Assembly: GCA_036403035.1 (NCBI GenBank)
Contig: DASWRT010000051.1
Location: forward strand, 1-23,156
Reading direction: 5' to 3'
DNA length: 23,156 nt
From: DASWRT01 sp036403035
Lineage (GTDB): Bacteria > Pseudomonadota > Alphaproteobacteria > ATCC43930 > CGMCC-115725
Every line of letters starts with the position of its first letter. Position 1 is the first letter of the stretch. The notes below the pieces were generated by a model that did not search any database, was not told the DNA's origin, and worked only from the letters and a program-made list of their open reading frames with translations. The position numbers were made by a program, and so were the translations under genes. Positions 8,084-16,059 of this stretch are shown here, piece by piece.

Positions 8084-8950
8084 CTATTTCTCGCTCTCGA
8101 CCAGGCCCTTCACGAACCAGCGCTGCATCAGCACGACGACGAGGACCGGCGGCAGCATCGCTAGGATCGTCGTCGCCATCACGAGGCCCCAGGAGGTGAG
8201 CGCGTCGCCGACGCCGATCATCTGCCGGATGCCGATCACGATCGTCGCCATCGTCGGACTGTTGGTGACGAGCAGCGGCCAGAGATACTGGTTCCAGCCG
8301 TAGATGAAGAGGATCACGAAGAGCGCCGCGATGTTGGTCCGCGACAGCGGCAGCACAGTGTCCCAGAAGAAGCGCAGCGGCCCCGCGCCGTCGATCTTCG
8401 CCGCCTCGACCAGCTCGTCCGGAATCGTCAGGAAGAACTGCCGGAACAGCAGCGTCGCCGTCGCGGACGCGATCAGCGGGATGGTGAGTCCGGCATAGGT
8501 GTCGATCATCCCGAGATCGGCGACGACCTTGTAGGTCGGCACGATCCGCACCTCGACCGGCAGCATCAGCGTGACGAAGATCATCCAGAAGAAGACCGGG
8601 CGCAGCGGGAAGCGGAAGAACACGACGGCATAGGCCGAGAGGATCGAAATCGCGATCTTGCCCACCGCGATGCCCAGAGCCATCACGAGGCTGTTCGCCA
8701 TCATCCGGCCGACGCCCTGGTTGCTGGTCAGCACCGTGCCGCCGGTCAGCGCCTGGAGATAGTTCGCGACGAGCTGCCGCCCCGGCAGCAGGGGCATCGG
8801 CGCGTTCAGGATATCCGCCGAGGTCAGCGTCGAGGCGACGAACGTGACGTAGATCGGGAAGGCGACGATCAGCACGCCCAGCACCAGCACGAGGTGCGGC
8901 AGCCAGTCGATCCGACGGCGACCCGTCCCGCTGCCCGCGGCCTCTTCCAT
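8084..8950 (-). CDS. ugpE: ABC importer permease, UgpE/MalG type
   Basis: This 288-residue inner-membrane permease has six predicted membrane helices, the first at about residues 17-37. The EAA loop that docks onto the ATPase reads EAAKIDGAGPLRFFWDTVLP. The final part (WFVKGLVESEK) is typical of the MalG/UgpE half of CUT1 importers. Its start overlaps the ugpA stop by one base (TGATG), a sign of translational coupling, and its stop lies 4 bases before ugpC. It should pair with UgpA as the transmembrane channel. Confidence 0.92.
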   Translation of the reverse strand: MEEAAGSGTGRRRIDWLPHLVLVLGVLIVAFPIYVTFVASTLTSADILNAPMPLLPGRQLVANYLQALTGGTVLTSNQGVGRMMANSLVMALGIAVGKIAISILSAYAVVFFRFPLRPVFFWMIFVTLMLPVEVRIVPTYKVVADLGMIDTYAGLTIPLIASATATLLFRQFFLTIPDELVEAAKIDGAGPLRFFWDTVLPLSRTNIAALFVILFIYGWNQYLWPLLVTNSPTMATIVIGIRQMIGVGDALTSWGLVMATTILAMLPPVLVVVLMQRWFVKGLVESEK

Positions 8951-9831
8951 CAGTAATGGACCCTGCGTTCGACGTAGCGGAACTGGACCGCGGTCAGCGC
9001 GACGACGATCGCCATCAGGATCACCGACTGCGCCGCCGAACCGCCGAGATCGAGCCCGACCACGCCGTCGTACCAGACCTTGAAGACGAGGATCTCGGTC
9101 GCCTTCGCCGGGCCGCCGCCGGTCACGCTATGGATGACGCCGAACGTCTCGAAGAAGGCGTAGACGATGTTGACGGTGAGCAGGAAGAAGGTCGTCGGCG
9201 ACAGCAGCGGCAGCACGATAGTCCAGAAGCGGCGGTTGCGGCTCGCGCCGTCGATCGCCGCCGCCTCCAGCACCGATTTCGGGATCGATTGCAGCCCGGC
9301 GAGGAAGAACAGGAAGTCGTAGCTGATCTGTTTCCATGCCGCGGCGAGGATCACCAGCAGCATCGCCTGATTGCCGTCGAGCACGTAATTCCAGTCGATG
9401 CCGGCGCGGTGCAGCCAGTAGGCGACGATCCCGAGCGACGGCTGGAACATGAAGAGCCACAGCACGCCGGCGATCGCCGGCGCGATCGCATAGGGCAGCA
9501 GCAGGATCGTGCTGTAGACGGCGCGCCCCTTCGCGACCCGGTCCGCCATCACCGCCAGCAGCAGCGAGGGAACCAGCGCCAGCACCGTCACCGCGACGCT
9601 GAACACCGCCGTGATCGCCAGCGAGTGCAGATATCCGGGGTCGGTCAGGATGTCGGTGAAGTTGTCGAGCCCGGCGAAGACCGAGGAGAGCCCGAACGGA
9701 TCCTCGCGCCGCGTCGAGTACCAGACCGCCTGTCCCGCCGGCCAGAAGAAGAAGACGATCGTGACCGCGACCTGCGGCAGGAGCAGCAGGTACGGCAGCA
9801 GCGCGCCGGGGAAGATCACCCGGCGCTGCAT
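8950..9831 (-). CDS. ugpA: ABC importer permease, UgpA/MalF type
   Basis: This 293-residue inner-membrane permease is the partner of UgpE. It shows six predicted helices and the EAA loop EAAAIDGASRNRRFWTIVLP. The short periplasmic loop before the second helix and the overall size fit UgpA rather than the larger MalF. Its 5' side faces a 297-base hairpin-rich gap that separates it from ugpB. No strong ribosome-binding site is seen before ATG 9831, so its expression may depend on how that gap is read or processed. Confidence 0.92.
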   Translation of the reverse strand: MQRRVIFPGALLPYLLLLPQVAVTIVFFFWPAGQAVWYSTRREDPFGLSSVFAGLDNFTDILTDPGYLHSLAITAVFSVAVTVLALVPSLLLAVMADRVAKGRAVYSTILLLPYAIAPAIAGVLWLFMFQPSLGIVAYWLHRAGIDWNYVLDGNQAMLLVILAAAWKQISYDFLFFLAGLQSIPKSVLEAAAIDGASRNRRFWTIVLPLLSPTTFFLLTVNIVYAFFETFGVIHSVTGGGPAKATEILVFKVWYDGVVGLDLGGSAAQSVILMAIVVALTAVQFRYVERRVHY

Positions 9832-9867
9832 GGTGTCGAGGATCGGAAGAAGGGAACGTGAATCGGG

Positions 9868-10105
9868 GATCGGGGGGATGATTGAGGATCGGGGGGATGA
9901 GGAGTACCCCCAGAACTCCCTCTCCCGCCTGCGGGAGAGGGCAGGGGTGAGGGCCGGTGCCCCGCAGGCTCCGTCATAACCATCGAAGACAAAAGGGAAC
10001 TCCCCTCACCCCGACCCTCTCCCGCGGGCGGGAGAGGGAGGCATTCGGCGGCCGTCGCGAGGAAGCTAAACTTCATCCCCTCGATCCCCAGCCATCCCCC
10101 CGATC
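9868..10105. repeat. Nested inverted and direct repeats inside the ugp operon
   Basis: Two near-identical hairpins face each other. CCCTCTCCCGC-CT-GCGGGAGAGGG is at 9918-9941 and CCCTCTCCCGC-GG-GCGGGAGAGGG is at 10015-10038, each with an 11-base perfect stem. They are flanked by GGGGTGAGGG (9944-9953) and CCCCTCACCCC (10002-10012), which are also inverted. Outside them lie two direct copies of GATCGGGGGGATGA (9868-9881, 9887-9900) and one inverted copy (10093-10105). The whole block sits between ugpB and ugpA. In E. coli a REP element in the malE-malF gap protects the upstream binding-protein mRNA; a similar role here is inference. Confidence 0.75.
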
Positions 10106-10128
10106 TCCCTTACGGTTCTATTTACTTC

Positions 10129-11478
10129 TTACTTCGCCGTCTTCTCGAACTGGCGCAGGACGGCGTCGCCGCGCTTCACCGCGTCGTCGAGCGCCTGCTG
10201 CGCCGTCTGCTTGCCGGCGAAGGCGGTCTCCAGCTCCTCGGCCCAGGCGTCGCGGATCTGGGCGAGGTTGCCGAGGCGCAGGCCGCGCGAGTTGTCGGTC
10301 GGCTCCTTGTTGGTCAGCTCCTGGATCGGCACCTCGCGGCCGGGGTTCTTCTCGTAGAAGCCGCTCGCCTTGGTCGCCTCGTAGGCCGCCTTGGTGATCG
10401 GCAGATAACCCGTCACCTCGTGCAGCTCGCGCTGCACCGGCGTCTGCGAGAGATAGCTGAAGAACTTCGCGACGCCCGCGTACTCCTCCGGCTTCTTGCC
10501 GCCCATCACCCACAGGCTGGCGCCGCCGATGATCGTGTTCTGGGGCGCTCCCGCGGCATCGGGATAATAGGGCAGCTCGGCGACGCCGAAATCGAACTTC
10601 GCGTTGGCCTTGCCGATGCCGTAATAGCCCGACGAGGTCTGGATCATCCCGCACTCGCCGCTGGTGAACTTGCCCTCGGGCTCGGTGGTGCGGCCGCCAT
10701 AGTCGAAGGTCTTGTCCTTCTGCAGCTCCGCGAGCGTCTGGATGTGCTTCACCTGAAGCGGACCATTGATCTTGATCTGCGCGCCGGTGCCGCCGAGGCC
10801 GTTCGCCTCGGTCGCGATCGGAAGGTTGTGCCAGACGCTGAATTCCTCGATCTGCGTCCAGGTGATCCAGCCCGCGGTGAAGCCGCAGCTCATGCCCGAC
10901 GCCCGCAGCTTCTTCGCCGCGTCGAACCATTCCGGCCAGGTCTTCGGCGCCTTCTCGGGATCGAGCCCCGCCTTCCGGAAGGCGTCCTTGTTGTAGAAGG
11001 CGACCGCGGTCGAGGCGTTGAACGGTAGCGATAGCATCCTGCCGTCCGCCGTGCTGTAGTAGCCGGTGATCGCGGGCAGATAGGATTTCGGATCGAACGG
11101 CTCCTTGGCGTCCGCCATCATCTGATAGACCGGCTTCACCGCGCCCTTGGCGGCCATCATCGTCGCCGTGCCGACCTCGAAGATCTGGATGATGTGCGGC
11201 GCGCTTCCGGCGCGGAATGCGGCGATGCCGGCGTTCATCGTCTCGGCGTAGGTGCCCTTGAACACCGGGACGATCTTGTAGGCCGTCTGCGACGCGTTGA
11301 AATCCTCGGCGAGCTTGTTGACCCGGTCGCCATTGACCGAGGTCATCGCGTGCCACCATTGCAACTCGATCGGGCTGCCGGCGGCGCCCTGCGCGGCGGC
11401 CGGGCGGCTCCCGCCGGTCGCGGCGAGAGCGAGCGCCACCGCCGCCGTCGCGGCAAGCAACGAGGTCGTCCTGAGCAT
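10129..11478 (-). CDS. ugpB: Periplasmic binding protein of the ugp importer
   Basis: This 449-residue extracellular solute-binding protein (family 1) delivers its ligand, predicted to be sn-glycerol-3-phosphate or a glycerophosphodiester, to UgpAE. The signal peptide (about 1-29) ends in an AAAQ run. The mature start (ELQWWHAMTS, then DRVNKLAEDFN) matches the opening of UgpB proteins. The frame is open further upstream, but ATG 11478 is preceded by AGGGGGG at the right distance and places the signal peptide at the terminus. It is the first gene of the operon, as usual for a binding protein needed in excess. Another ligand, such as a sugar, cannot be excluded from sequence alone. Confidence 0.87.
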   Translation of the reverse strand: MLRTTSLLAATAAVALALAATGGSRPAAAQGAAGSPIELQWWHAMTSVNGDRVNKLAEDFNASQTAYKIVPVFKGTYAETMNAGIAAFRAGSAPHIIQIFEVGTATMMAAKGAVKPVYQMMADAKEPFDPKSYLPAITGYYSTADGRMLSLPFNASTAVAFYNKDAFRKAGLDPEKAPKTWPEWFDAAKKLRASGMSCGFTAGWITWTQIEEFSVWHNLPIATEANGLGGTGAQIKINGPLQVKHIQTLAELQKDKTFDYGGRTTEPEGKFTSGECGMIQTSSGYYGIGKANAKFDFGVAELPYYPDAAGAPQNTIIGGASLWVMGGKKPEEYAGVAKFFSYLSQTPVQRELHEVTGYLPITKAAYEATKASGFYEKNPGREVPIQELTNKEPTDNSRGLRLGNLAQIRDAWAEELETAFAGKQTAQQALDDAVKRGDAVLRQFEKTAK

Positions 11479-11529
11479 GATCCGGTTCCCCCCTGAAGGT
11501 CGCCGCGCGCGAACTGTGCCGGGCGAGCG

Positions 11530-11569
11530 TTGTCGTTCTAGTCCGGCCCAAATTGCCGGATTGCGACAA
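11530..11569. promoter_or_regulatory. Nested dyad upstream of ugpB
   Basis: TTGTCG (11530-11535) and CGACAA (11564-11569) are inverted, and inside them TCCGG (11542-11546) and CCGGA (11556-11560) are also inverted. The dyad lies about 55 bases before the ugpB start in the divergent gap to the metallopeptidase gene. An operator role is possible but unproven. Confidence 0.3.
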
Positions 11570-11665
11570 TCTTGTGAAGGTTCGGCGGCGCACCGTCGCA
11601 GCCGCCATTGCCGCCCTGCCAGCGCTGCCCGTTGCTCGGCCGGCCGCCGCGCGGTATCAAACGGC

Positions 11666-12421
11666 ATGATCTTCCGGCGTCTCTTCGAGTCGGCACCGCG
11701 TCGCCGCACCGTGACGGTCGAGCCTGCCGTACCGGAGCCGCCGCCGCTCGCCGTCGCCGGCGTGCCGGTTCAGGTGCGGCGCAGCCCGCGGGCGCGTCGC
11801 GCGGCGATCCGCGTCGACGGCGCGCATGACCGGGTCGAGCTGGTGGTGCCCGAGCGGATGCCGATGGGCGCCGCTCTCGCGTTCCTTGAGCGGCATCGCG
11901 GCTGGGTCGAGGCACGGCTCGCGGCGATCCCCGACCGCATCCCGTTCGTCCATGGCAGCGAGGTGCCGATCCTCGGCATCCCGCATCGGATCCGCCATGT
12001 CGGCGCGCGCGGCGCGCCGCCGGTACGGCTCGCGACGGGCGAGATCCAGGTGTTCGGGCAGGCGCCGCACGTGCCGCGGCGAGTCGCCGACTTCCTCCGG
12101 ACGACGGCGCAGGAGGAACTGGCGCGCCGCGCCGAGGCGCTCGCCGCCAGCATCGGCCGCCGCGTCGGCCGCGTCACCGTGCGCGATACGAAGAGCCGCT
12201 GGGGAAGCTGCGCCGCCAACGGCAACCTCGCCTTCTCCTGGCGGCTGATCCTCGCGCCAGAACCGGTGCTGCATTACGTGGTCGCGCACGAGGTCGCGCA
12301 CCTCGTCGAGATGAACCACGGACCGCGCTTCTGGCGCCTCGTCGCCGATCTTGCGCCGGGCAGCGAGCCGCACCGCGCATGGCTCAAGCGCAACCGCAAC
12401 CTGCTGCTGCGCTACGGCTGA
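11666..12421 (+). CDS. YgjP-type zinc metallopeptidase (M48-like, DUF45)
   Basis: This 251-residue protein has the YgjP/DUF45 layout: an N-terminal beta-rich region, the conserved SRWGSC segment (177-182), then the zinc site HEVAH (208-212) with Glu209 as likely catalytic base and His218 in MNHGPRFW as third ligand. No signal peptide or membrane segment is present, so it should be cytoplasmic. The frame is open upstream, but ATG 11666 gives the family length, and the upstream part overlaps the ugpB promoter region. The gene converges with the aconitase X pair and its last 10 bases overlap the small-subunit gene. The natural substrate is unknown. In many genomes such genes sit beside restriction systems, but none is seen here. 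Confidence 0.87.
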   Translation: MIFRRLFESAPRRRTVTVEPAVPEPPPLAVAGVPVQVRRSPRARRAAIRVDGAHDRVELVVPERMPMGAALAFLERHRGWVEARLAAIPDRIPFVHGSEVPILGIPHRIRHVGARGAPPVRLATGEIQVFGQAPHVPRRVADFLRTTAQEELARRAEALAASIGRRVGRVTVRDTKSRWGSCAANGNLAFSWRLILAPEPVLHYVVAHEVAHLVEMNHGPRFWRLVADLAPGSEPHRAWLKRNRNLLLRYG

Positions 12422-12861
12422 CCAGCGGCGAGGATCGTTCCGTCCGCGTCGATGCGCGCCGTCGCCGGGAGAAGCGGCAGCATCTCCGGCGCGAGCTGAA
12501 GCGCCGGCAGTCCGCCGAAACCCATCTCGCGCGCCGCCAGCACGCCCAGGAGCAGGATCGCGTCGACCTCGCCCATGATCAGGGCGGCGGGGGCGATGCC
12601 GCGATGGATCAGCTCCAGCATCACGCTGCTCGCCGAACTGGAGCCGCGCGTCGCCGGCAGCGCGACGATCGCGCCGGCGAGCCGGACGCCGTGCTGCGGG
12701 TGGCGCACGTCGACGACCGCCGAGGTCGCCGGGTCGACGCCGCCCCAGAAGCTCAGCGGGTCGTCGAGCCGCAGCACCGGACCCGTTGCCTCGCCCGGGA
12801 TCAGCACCCGCCCGCGCATCGCCGCCGCCGCCTCCGCGCCGCGTTCCGCCGTCATGCCCAT
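12412..12861 (-). CDS. Aconitase X small (swivel-domain) subunit, DUF126
   Basis: This 149-residue protein corresponds to the mobile swivel domain of aconitase X, which closes over the active site of the catalytic subunit. The key loop RGSSSAS (72-78) provides the conserved serines of the family. It starts within the last 10 bases of the large-subunit gene, so the two are translated together and should form a heterodimer. Many bacterial aconitase X enzymes are single fused chains, so the split form is worth noting. Its end overlaps the metallopeptidase gene on the opposite strand by 10 bases. Confidence 0.85.
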   Translation of the reverse strand: MGMTAERGAEAAAAMRGRVLIPGEATGPVLRLDDPLSFWGGVDPATSAVVDVRHPQHGVRLAGAIVALPATRGSSSASSVMLELIHRGIAPAALIMGEVDAILLLGVLAAREMGFGGLPALQLAPEMLPLLPATARIDADGTILAAGQP

Positions 12862-14129
12862 AGCGCCTCCTCGCGCCGCACGACGCCGCTTGCGGCCGAG
12901 GCGACGCAGTCGGCAAGGCTGCCGAAGACCGTCGCATAGCCGGTGTTGCCGGGTGCGTAGTAGGCGAACTTCCCGGAGTTGGTCATCAGGACGCCCGACG
13001 AGGCCGGCAGCACCGGGGCGACGACGACGCAGGTGTCGATCACCGGCACGACGCCCTTCGCCGCGAGCGCCGCCGCTTCGCCGTCCCGTTCCAGATCCTG
13101 CCAGACGGCGCGGCTGGTGCAGGCGTAGAACGGCACGGCGAAGCGGGGAATGCCGGCGGCGAGCGTACGCAGCGCGTCGAACTCGGCACGCGAGAGATGC
13201 GGGCTGCCGATCGCGACGGCGTCGATCCGCGCGCCCGTGCCGGCCGCCGCGGTGGAAAGCGCGTCGCGCGCCTCGCGCACCATCGCCGGCGTCACTGCGA
13301 TCCGTTCGCCGGGCGACCCGCCGCCGCCCTGGAGCGCGGCGTCGAGCGTCGGCGCTTCCGGCGTGCTGCCCACGGCGTGGAACAGCGCGACCGCGCCGCT
13401 CGACGCCGCCGCCGCGCCGAGCGCCTTCAGCCGATCCTCCGGCACCCCCGGCGGCAGGCCGGCGATCGCCGGCACGGCCGAGCCGGCGATCCGCCCGACG
13501 AGCGAGCCCAGCACCGGGTAGAACGCCTCGCTCTCCTTGAGCGCCGACGACAGGCCGCTCACGTCGAGGACGAGCGCCGCGCGGCGGTTCTCCGTCAGGT
13601 GCAGGCCGGTGTTCGGCGCGCGGCCGGTCAGTGCGCAGCAGATGTCGAGGAGGTCGCCCAGCCGGTTGGTGCGCGCGCCGAGCACCGAATTGACGAAGGC
13701 GACGGCGTTCGATTCGCCCCAGGCGACATGCGCGCCGAGCCGCGGACGGTGCCCGGCCTGATAGGGCGCGCAGGTCCAGGTCGGCCGGCAGCCCAGCGCC
13801 TCGTACGCCGCCATCTGCCGGCGCGCCATCGCGGCGCGCGCGGCGTCGTAGCGGACGCGCTCCGGATGCAGCAGATCGAGCGCGCCGACATTAAGCGTCG
13901 CCGGCACCCGGACCCGCCCGCCTCCGGCGGTGAGCCGCTCGGCGAAGAGCACGCCGGAATCGCCGTGATAGAGGCAGCCGTCGATGTGGGCGCTCTCGAC
14001 CGCGACGAGATCCGCCGCGCCCAGCAGCTCGGCGGTCGCGACGACGAGCCGCGCCGCCGTCGCGGCCGCCGGTCCGCCGGCGCCGGCCAGCAGCACCGCC
14101 ATGTCGTCGTCGAGCCTTACGCCGCCCAT
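12852..14129 (-). CDS. Aconitase X catalytic subunit, DUF521
   Basis: This 425-residue protein belongs to the aconitase X catalytic family. Characterised bacterial members dehydrate cis-3-hydroxy-L-proline; archaeal members dehydrate phosphomevalonate. Visible landmarks are HIDGCLYHGDSG (48-59), NTGLHLTENRR (173-183), GSPHLS (308-313), PFYACTSRAVW (333-343) and MTNSGKFAYYAPG (382-394). Cysteines available as iron ligands include Cys52, 164, 165, 337 and 367. An in-frame GTG lies 9 bases upstream, but ATG 14129 has an AAGG at normal distance. It is the first gene of a two-gene unit with the swivel subunit. No proline racemase, pyrroline-carboxylate reductase or mevalonate gene is adjacent, so the substrate is undecided; cis-3-hydroxyproline is the default guess. 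Confidence 0.87.
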   Translation of the reverse strand: MGGVRLDDDMAVLLAGAGGPAAATAARLVVATAELLGAADLVAVESAHIDGCLYHGDSGVLFAERLTAGGGRVRVPATLNVGALDLLHPERVRYDAARAAMARRQMAAYEALGCRPTWTCAPYQAGHRPRLGAHVAWGESNAVAFVNSVLGARTNRLGDLLDICCALTGRAPNTGLHLTENRRAALVLDVSGLSSALKESEAFYPVLGSLVGRIAGSAVPAIAGLPPGVPEDRLKALGAAAASSGAVALFHAVGSTPEAPTLDAALQGGGGSPGERIAVTPAMVREARDALSTAAAGTGARIDAVAIGSPHLSRAEFDALRTLAAGIPRFAVPFYACTSRAVWQDLERDGEAAALAAKGVVPVIDTCVVVAPVLPASSGVLMTNSGKFAYYAPGNTGYATVFGSLADCVASAASGVVRREEALWA

Positions 14130-14269
14130 CCCCGCCACCCTTGTCCGCGGCCCGCATCGTAGGGCGGTTCGGTGCGGCAGGGTATGGCCCGCATTGCCGC
14201 CCCCTCTCCGGCGGAGCGGGGCTGTTCCTCACCGCGAGCTATCCATATGACCGGCGCTTGTCTTGGCGG

Positions 14270-14297
14270 TTGCAGTGCTACGGCATGCTTCTATGCT
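14270..14297 (+). promoter_or_regulatory. Possible promoter giving a leaderless efflux-pump mRNA
   Basis: TTGCAG (14270-14275) and TATGCT (14292-14297) are spaced by 16 bases. The -10-like box ends 6 bases before ATG 14304, so transcription would start at or next to the start codon. No Shine-Dalgarno sequence lies before that ATG, which fits a leaderless mRNA. Confidence 0.35.
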
Positions 14298-14303
14298 CGC
14301 CTC

Positions 14304-15485
14304 ATGTTCCGCCCCGATTCGGCGCCGGTCACGGTGCTCCTCACCGCGCTCGCCGCTGTCGGCTCCTTCTCGATCTCGATCTACACCCCGTCGATGCCGG
14401 CGCTCGCCGTCGACCTCGCGACGACGGCCGACCGCGTGAAGCTGACGCTCAGCGTCTTCCTCGTCGGGTTCGCGGTGGGGCAGCTCGTCTACGGTCCGCT
14501 CTCCGACCGGTTCGGCCGCCGGGTCGTGCTGCTCGGCGGGCTCGCGCTCTACGTCGTCGGAAATATCGCCTGCGCCGCCGCGCCGACGATCGACGTCATG
14601 ATCGCGGCCCGGTTCGTCCAGGCGCTCGGGGCGTGCGCCGGGCCGGCGCTCGGGCGGGCCGTGGTGCGCGACGTGCACGGCCGCGAGGGCGCGGCGCGCG
14701 TGCTCGCCTGGATCGCCGCGGCGACGGCGCTGTCCCCGGCGATCGGGCCGACGCTCGGCGGGCACATGCATGTCTGGTTCGGCTGGCGCGCGAACTTCGT
14801 TCTGCTCACGATCCTGGGCGCCCTGCTGCTGCTGGCGGTGTGGCGCGGGCTCGGCGAGACCAACCTCCGTCCGGATGAGCAGGCGACCGGCCTGTCGCGG
14901 ATGGCCGCCAACTACGCGATGCTGCTGCGGCACCGCGAGTATCTCGCCTATCTCCTCTGCGGCAGCTTCCTGATCGGCGGTCTCTTCGCGTACATCGCGG
15001 CGGCCCCGTTCATCTTCATCGAGCGGCTCGGCGTTCCGCCGGACCATTACGGTTTGCTGTCGATCTTCACGACCGGCGCGTACATGGCGGGCGCGGTCGT
15101 CACGGCGCGGCTCAACGCGCGGGTGCCGATCGAGCGGATGGTGTGGATCGGCGTCATGGTGGCGCTGGCCGGGGCGCTGGCGATGCTGCCGGCCGCGCTG
15201 CTCGAACCCTCGGCGCCGGGCATCCTGGCGCCCATGATGGTGTTCGGGATCGGGCTCGGGATCGCCCTGCCGAATTGCCTCGCGGGCGGCATGGGGCCGT
15301 TCCCGCGGATCGCGGGCTCCGCCTCGGCGCTGCTCGGCTTCGCGCAGATGCTGGCGGCTGCCGGCGCGACGGTGACGGTGGCGGCCCTGCCGCAGCAATC
15401 GGTGCTTTCATTGGCCGAGGTCCTCGTTACCTGCTGCGTCGCGGCGCTGCTCAGCCGCGTGCGTCTGCGCCCCCTGGCGGCCTGA
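14304..15485 (+). CDS. Bcr/CflA-family drug efflux permease (MFS)
   Basis: This 393-residue inner-membrane protein has twelve predicted helices and the hallmarks of proton-driven drug exporters. The loop between helices 2 and 3 reads YGPLSDRFGRR (the MFS motif A), helix 1 carries SISIYTPSMPAL as in Bcr/CflA proteins, and helix 5 has a proline-rich ALSPAIGPTLGG (the antiporter motif). It probably exports toxic compounds such as bicyclomycin- or chloramphenicol-like drugs, but the substrate cannot be read from sequence. The frame extends upstream to 14172, but that extension is not hydrophobic and gives an abnormal N-terminus, so ATG 14304 is preferred. It stands alone, divergent from the aconitase X genes. 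Confidence 0.87.
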   Translation: MFRPDSAPVTVLLTALAAVGSFSISIYTPSMPALAVDLATTADRVKLTLSVFLVGFAVGQLVYGPLSDRFGRRVVLLGGLALYVVGNIACAAAPTIDVMIAARFVQALGACAGPALGRAVVRDVHGREGAARVLAWIAAATALSPAIGPTLGGHMHVWFGWRANFVLLTILGALLLLAVWRGLGETNLRPDEQATGLSRMAANYAMLLRHREYLAYLLCGSFLIGGLFAYIAAAPFIFIERLGVPPDHYGLLSIFTTGAYMAGAVVTARLNARVPIERMVWIGVMVALAGALAMLPAALLEPSAPGILAPMMVFGIGLGIALPNCLAGGMGPFPRIAGSASALLGFAQMLAAAGATVTVAALPQQSVLSLAEVLVTCCVAALLSRVRLRPLAA

Positions 15486-15505
15486 ACTCGTCCCAGGCCC
15501 TGGGC

Positions 15506-15808
15506 CTACTTGCAGGAATAATAGAGCTTCGCCGTATCGCCGTTGTCGGTCTTGCCGAGCGTTTCCGGCTCCTTGAGGCCGTAGCGGCGGCAGACGCGCG
15601 CCGCGTCCTCCTCCGGCTGCGACGAACTGCCGGAGCTGGCCAGCGGCTCGTAGGAGACCACGCCGCCGACATCGCCGGGCGCCGCCTTGGGCGGCGGACC
15701 CCGCAAGGCTTCGGGCAGCTTCTGCTCAACCGCGCTGCCGCTGCACCCGGTCGCGGCAAGAACGACGACGCAGCAGCCGAACAGGGCGGCGAACGGAGAT
15801 CGATGCAT
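15506..15808 (-). CDS. Small putative lipoprotein of unknown function
   Basis: This 100-residue protein starts at ATG 15808. A hydrophobic signal segment ends in LAATGC, a usable though not ideal lipobox, which would make Cys22 the lipid-bearing residue. The mature chain begins with a Pro/Gly/Ser-rich linker and ends in a short structured part with two cysteines (in ARVCRRYG and LYYSC) about 30 residues apart, likely a disulfide. I do not recognise the family. The frame is open a further 17 codons upstream, but that adds only Arg-rich sequence ahead of the signal peptide. It follows the efflux gene on the opposite strand, with 20 bases between stops. Confidence 0.65.
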   Translation of the reverse strand: MHRSPFAALFGCCVVVLAATGCSGSAVEQKLPEALRGPPPKAAPGDVGGVVSYEPLASSGSSSQPEEDAARVCRRYGLKEPETLGKTDNGDTAKLYYSCK

Positions 15809-16059
15809 GCCTCGATAACGCCGAAGATGCCGAGACGTCCGTCCGGCGCGGGAGATCAAGGCACGGGCGCGGTTGTTGAACGGACAGGAGCAACCGGACC
15901 AAGGCCCGCCTCCAAGGGCTGAGCGAGCTTCCTTTCGCCCAGGATGCCGTCCGCTGGGGCGTCTTCACCATCGGCACCGGGTTCGGCAACGGGCACTTCG
16001 AGAATTTGTCGGCCGATAGAGACCCGGGAGCCGCCGCGTAAACGATGTCGCTGCCCCGG

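Noticed and set aside
9868..10105. A CRISPR array in the ugp operon gap
   Set aside because: The repeats are few, short and mainly inverted, with no regular spacers and no cas genes.
14229..15398. A 389-codon frame opposite the efflux permease gene
   Set aside because: It has a His/Arg/Asp-rich composition with no domain, while the plus strand encodes a clear twelve-helix transporter.
15840..16050. A 5S rRNA, tRNA or riboswitch in the gap before the small lipoprotein gene
   Set aside because: I compared the stretch with conserved 5S and tRNA motifs and with the riboswitch classes I know, and none fits.
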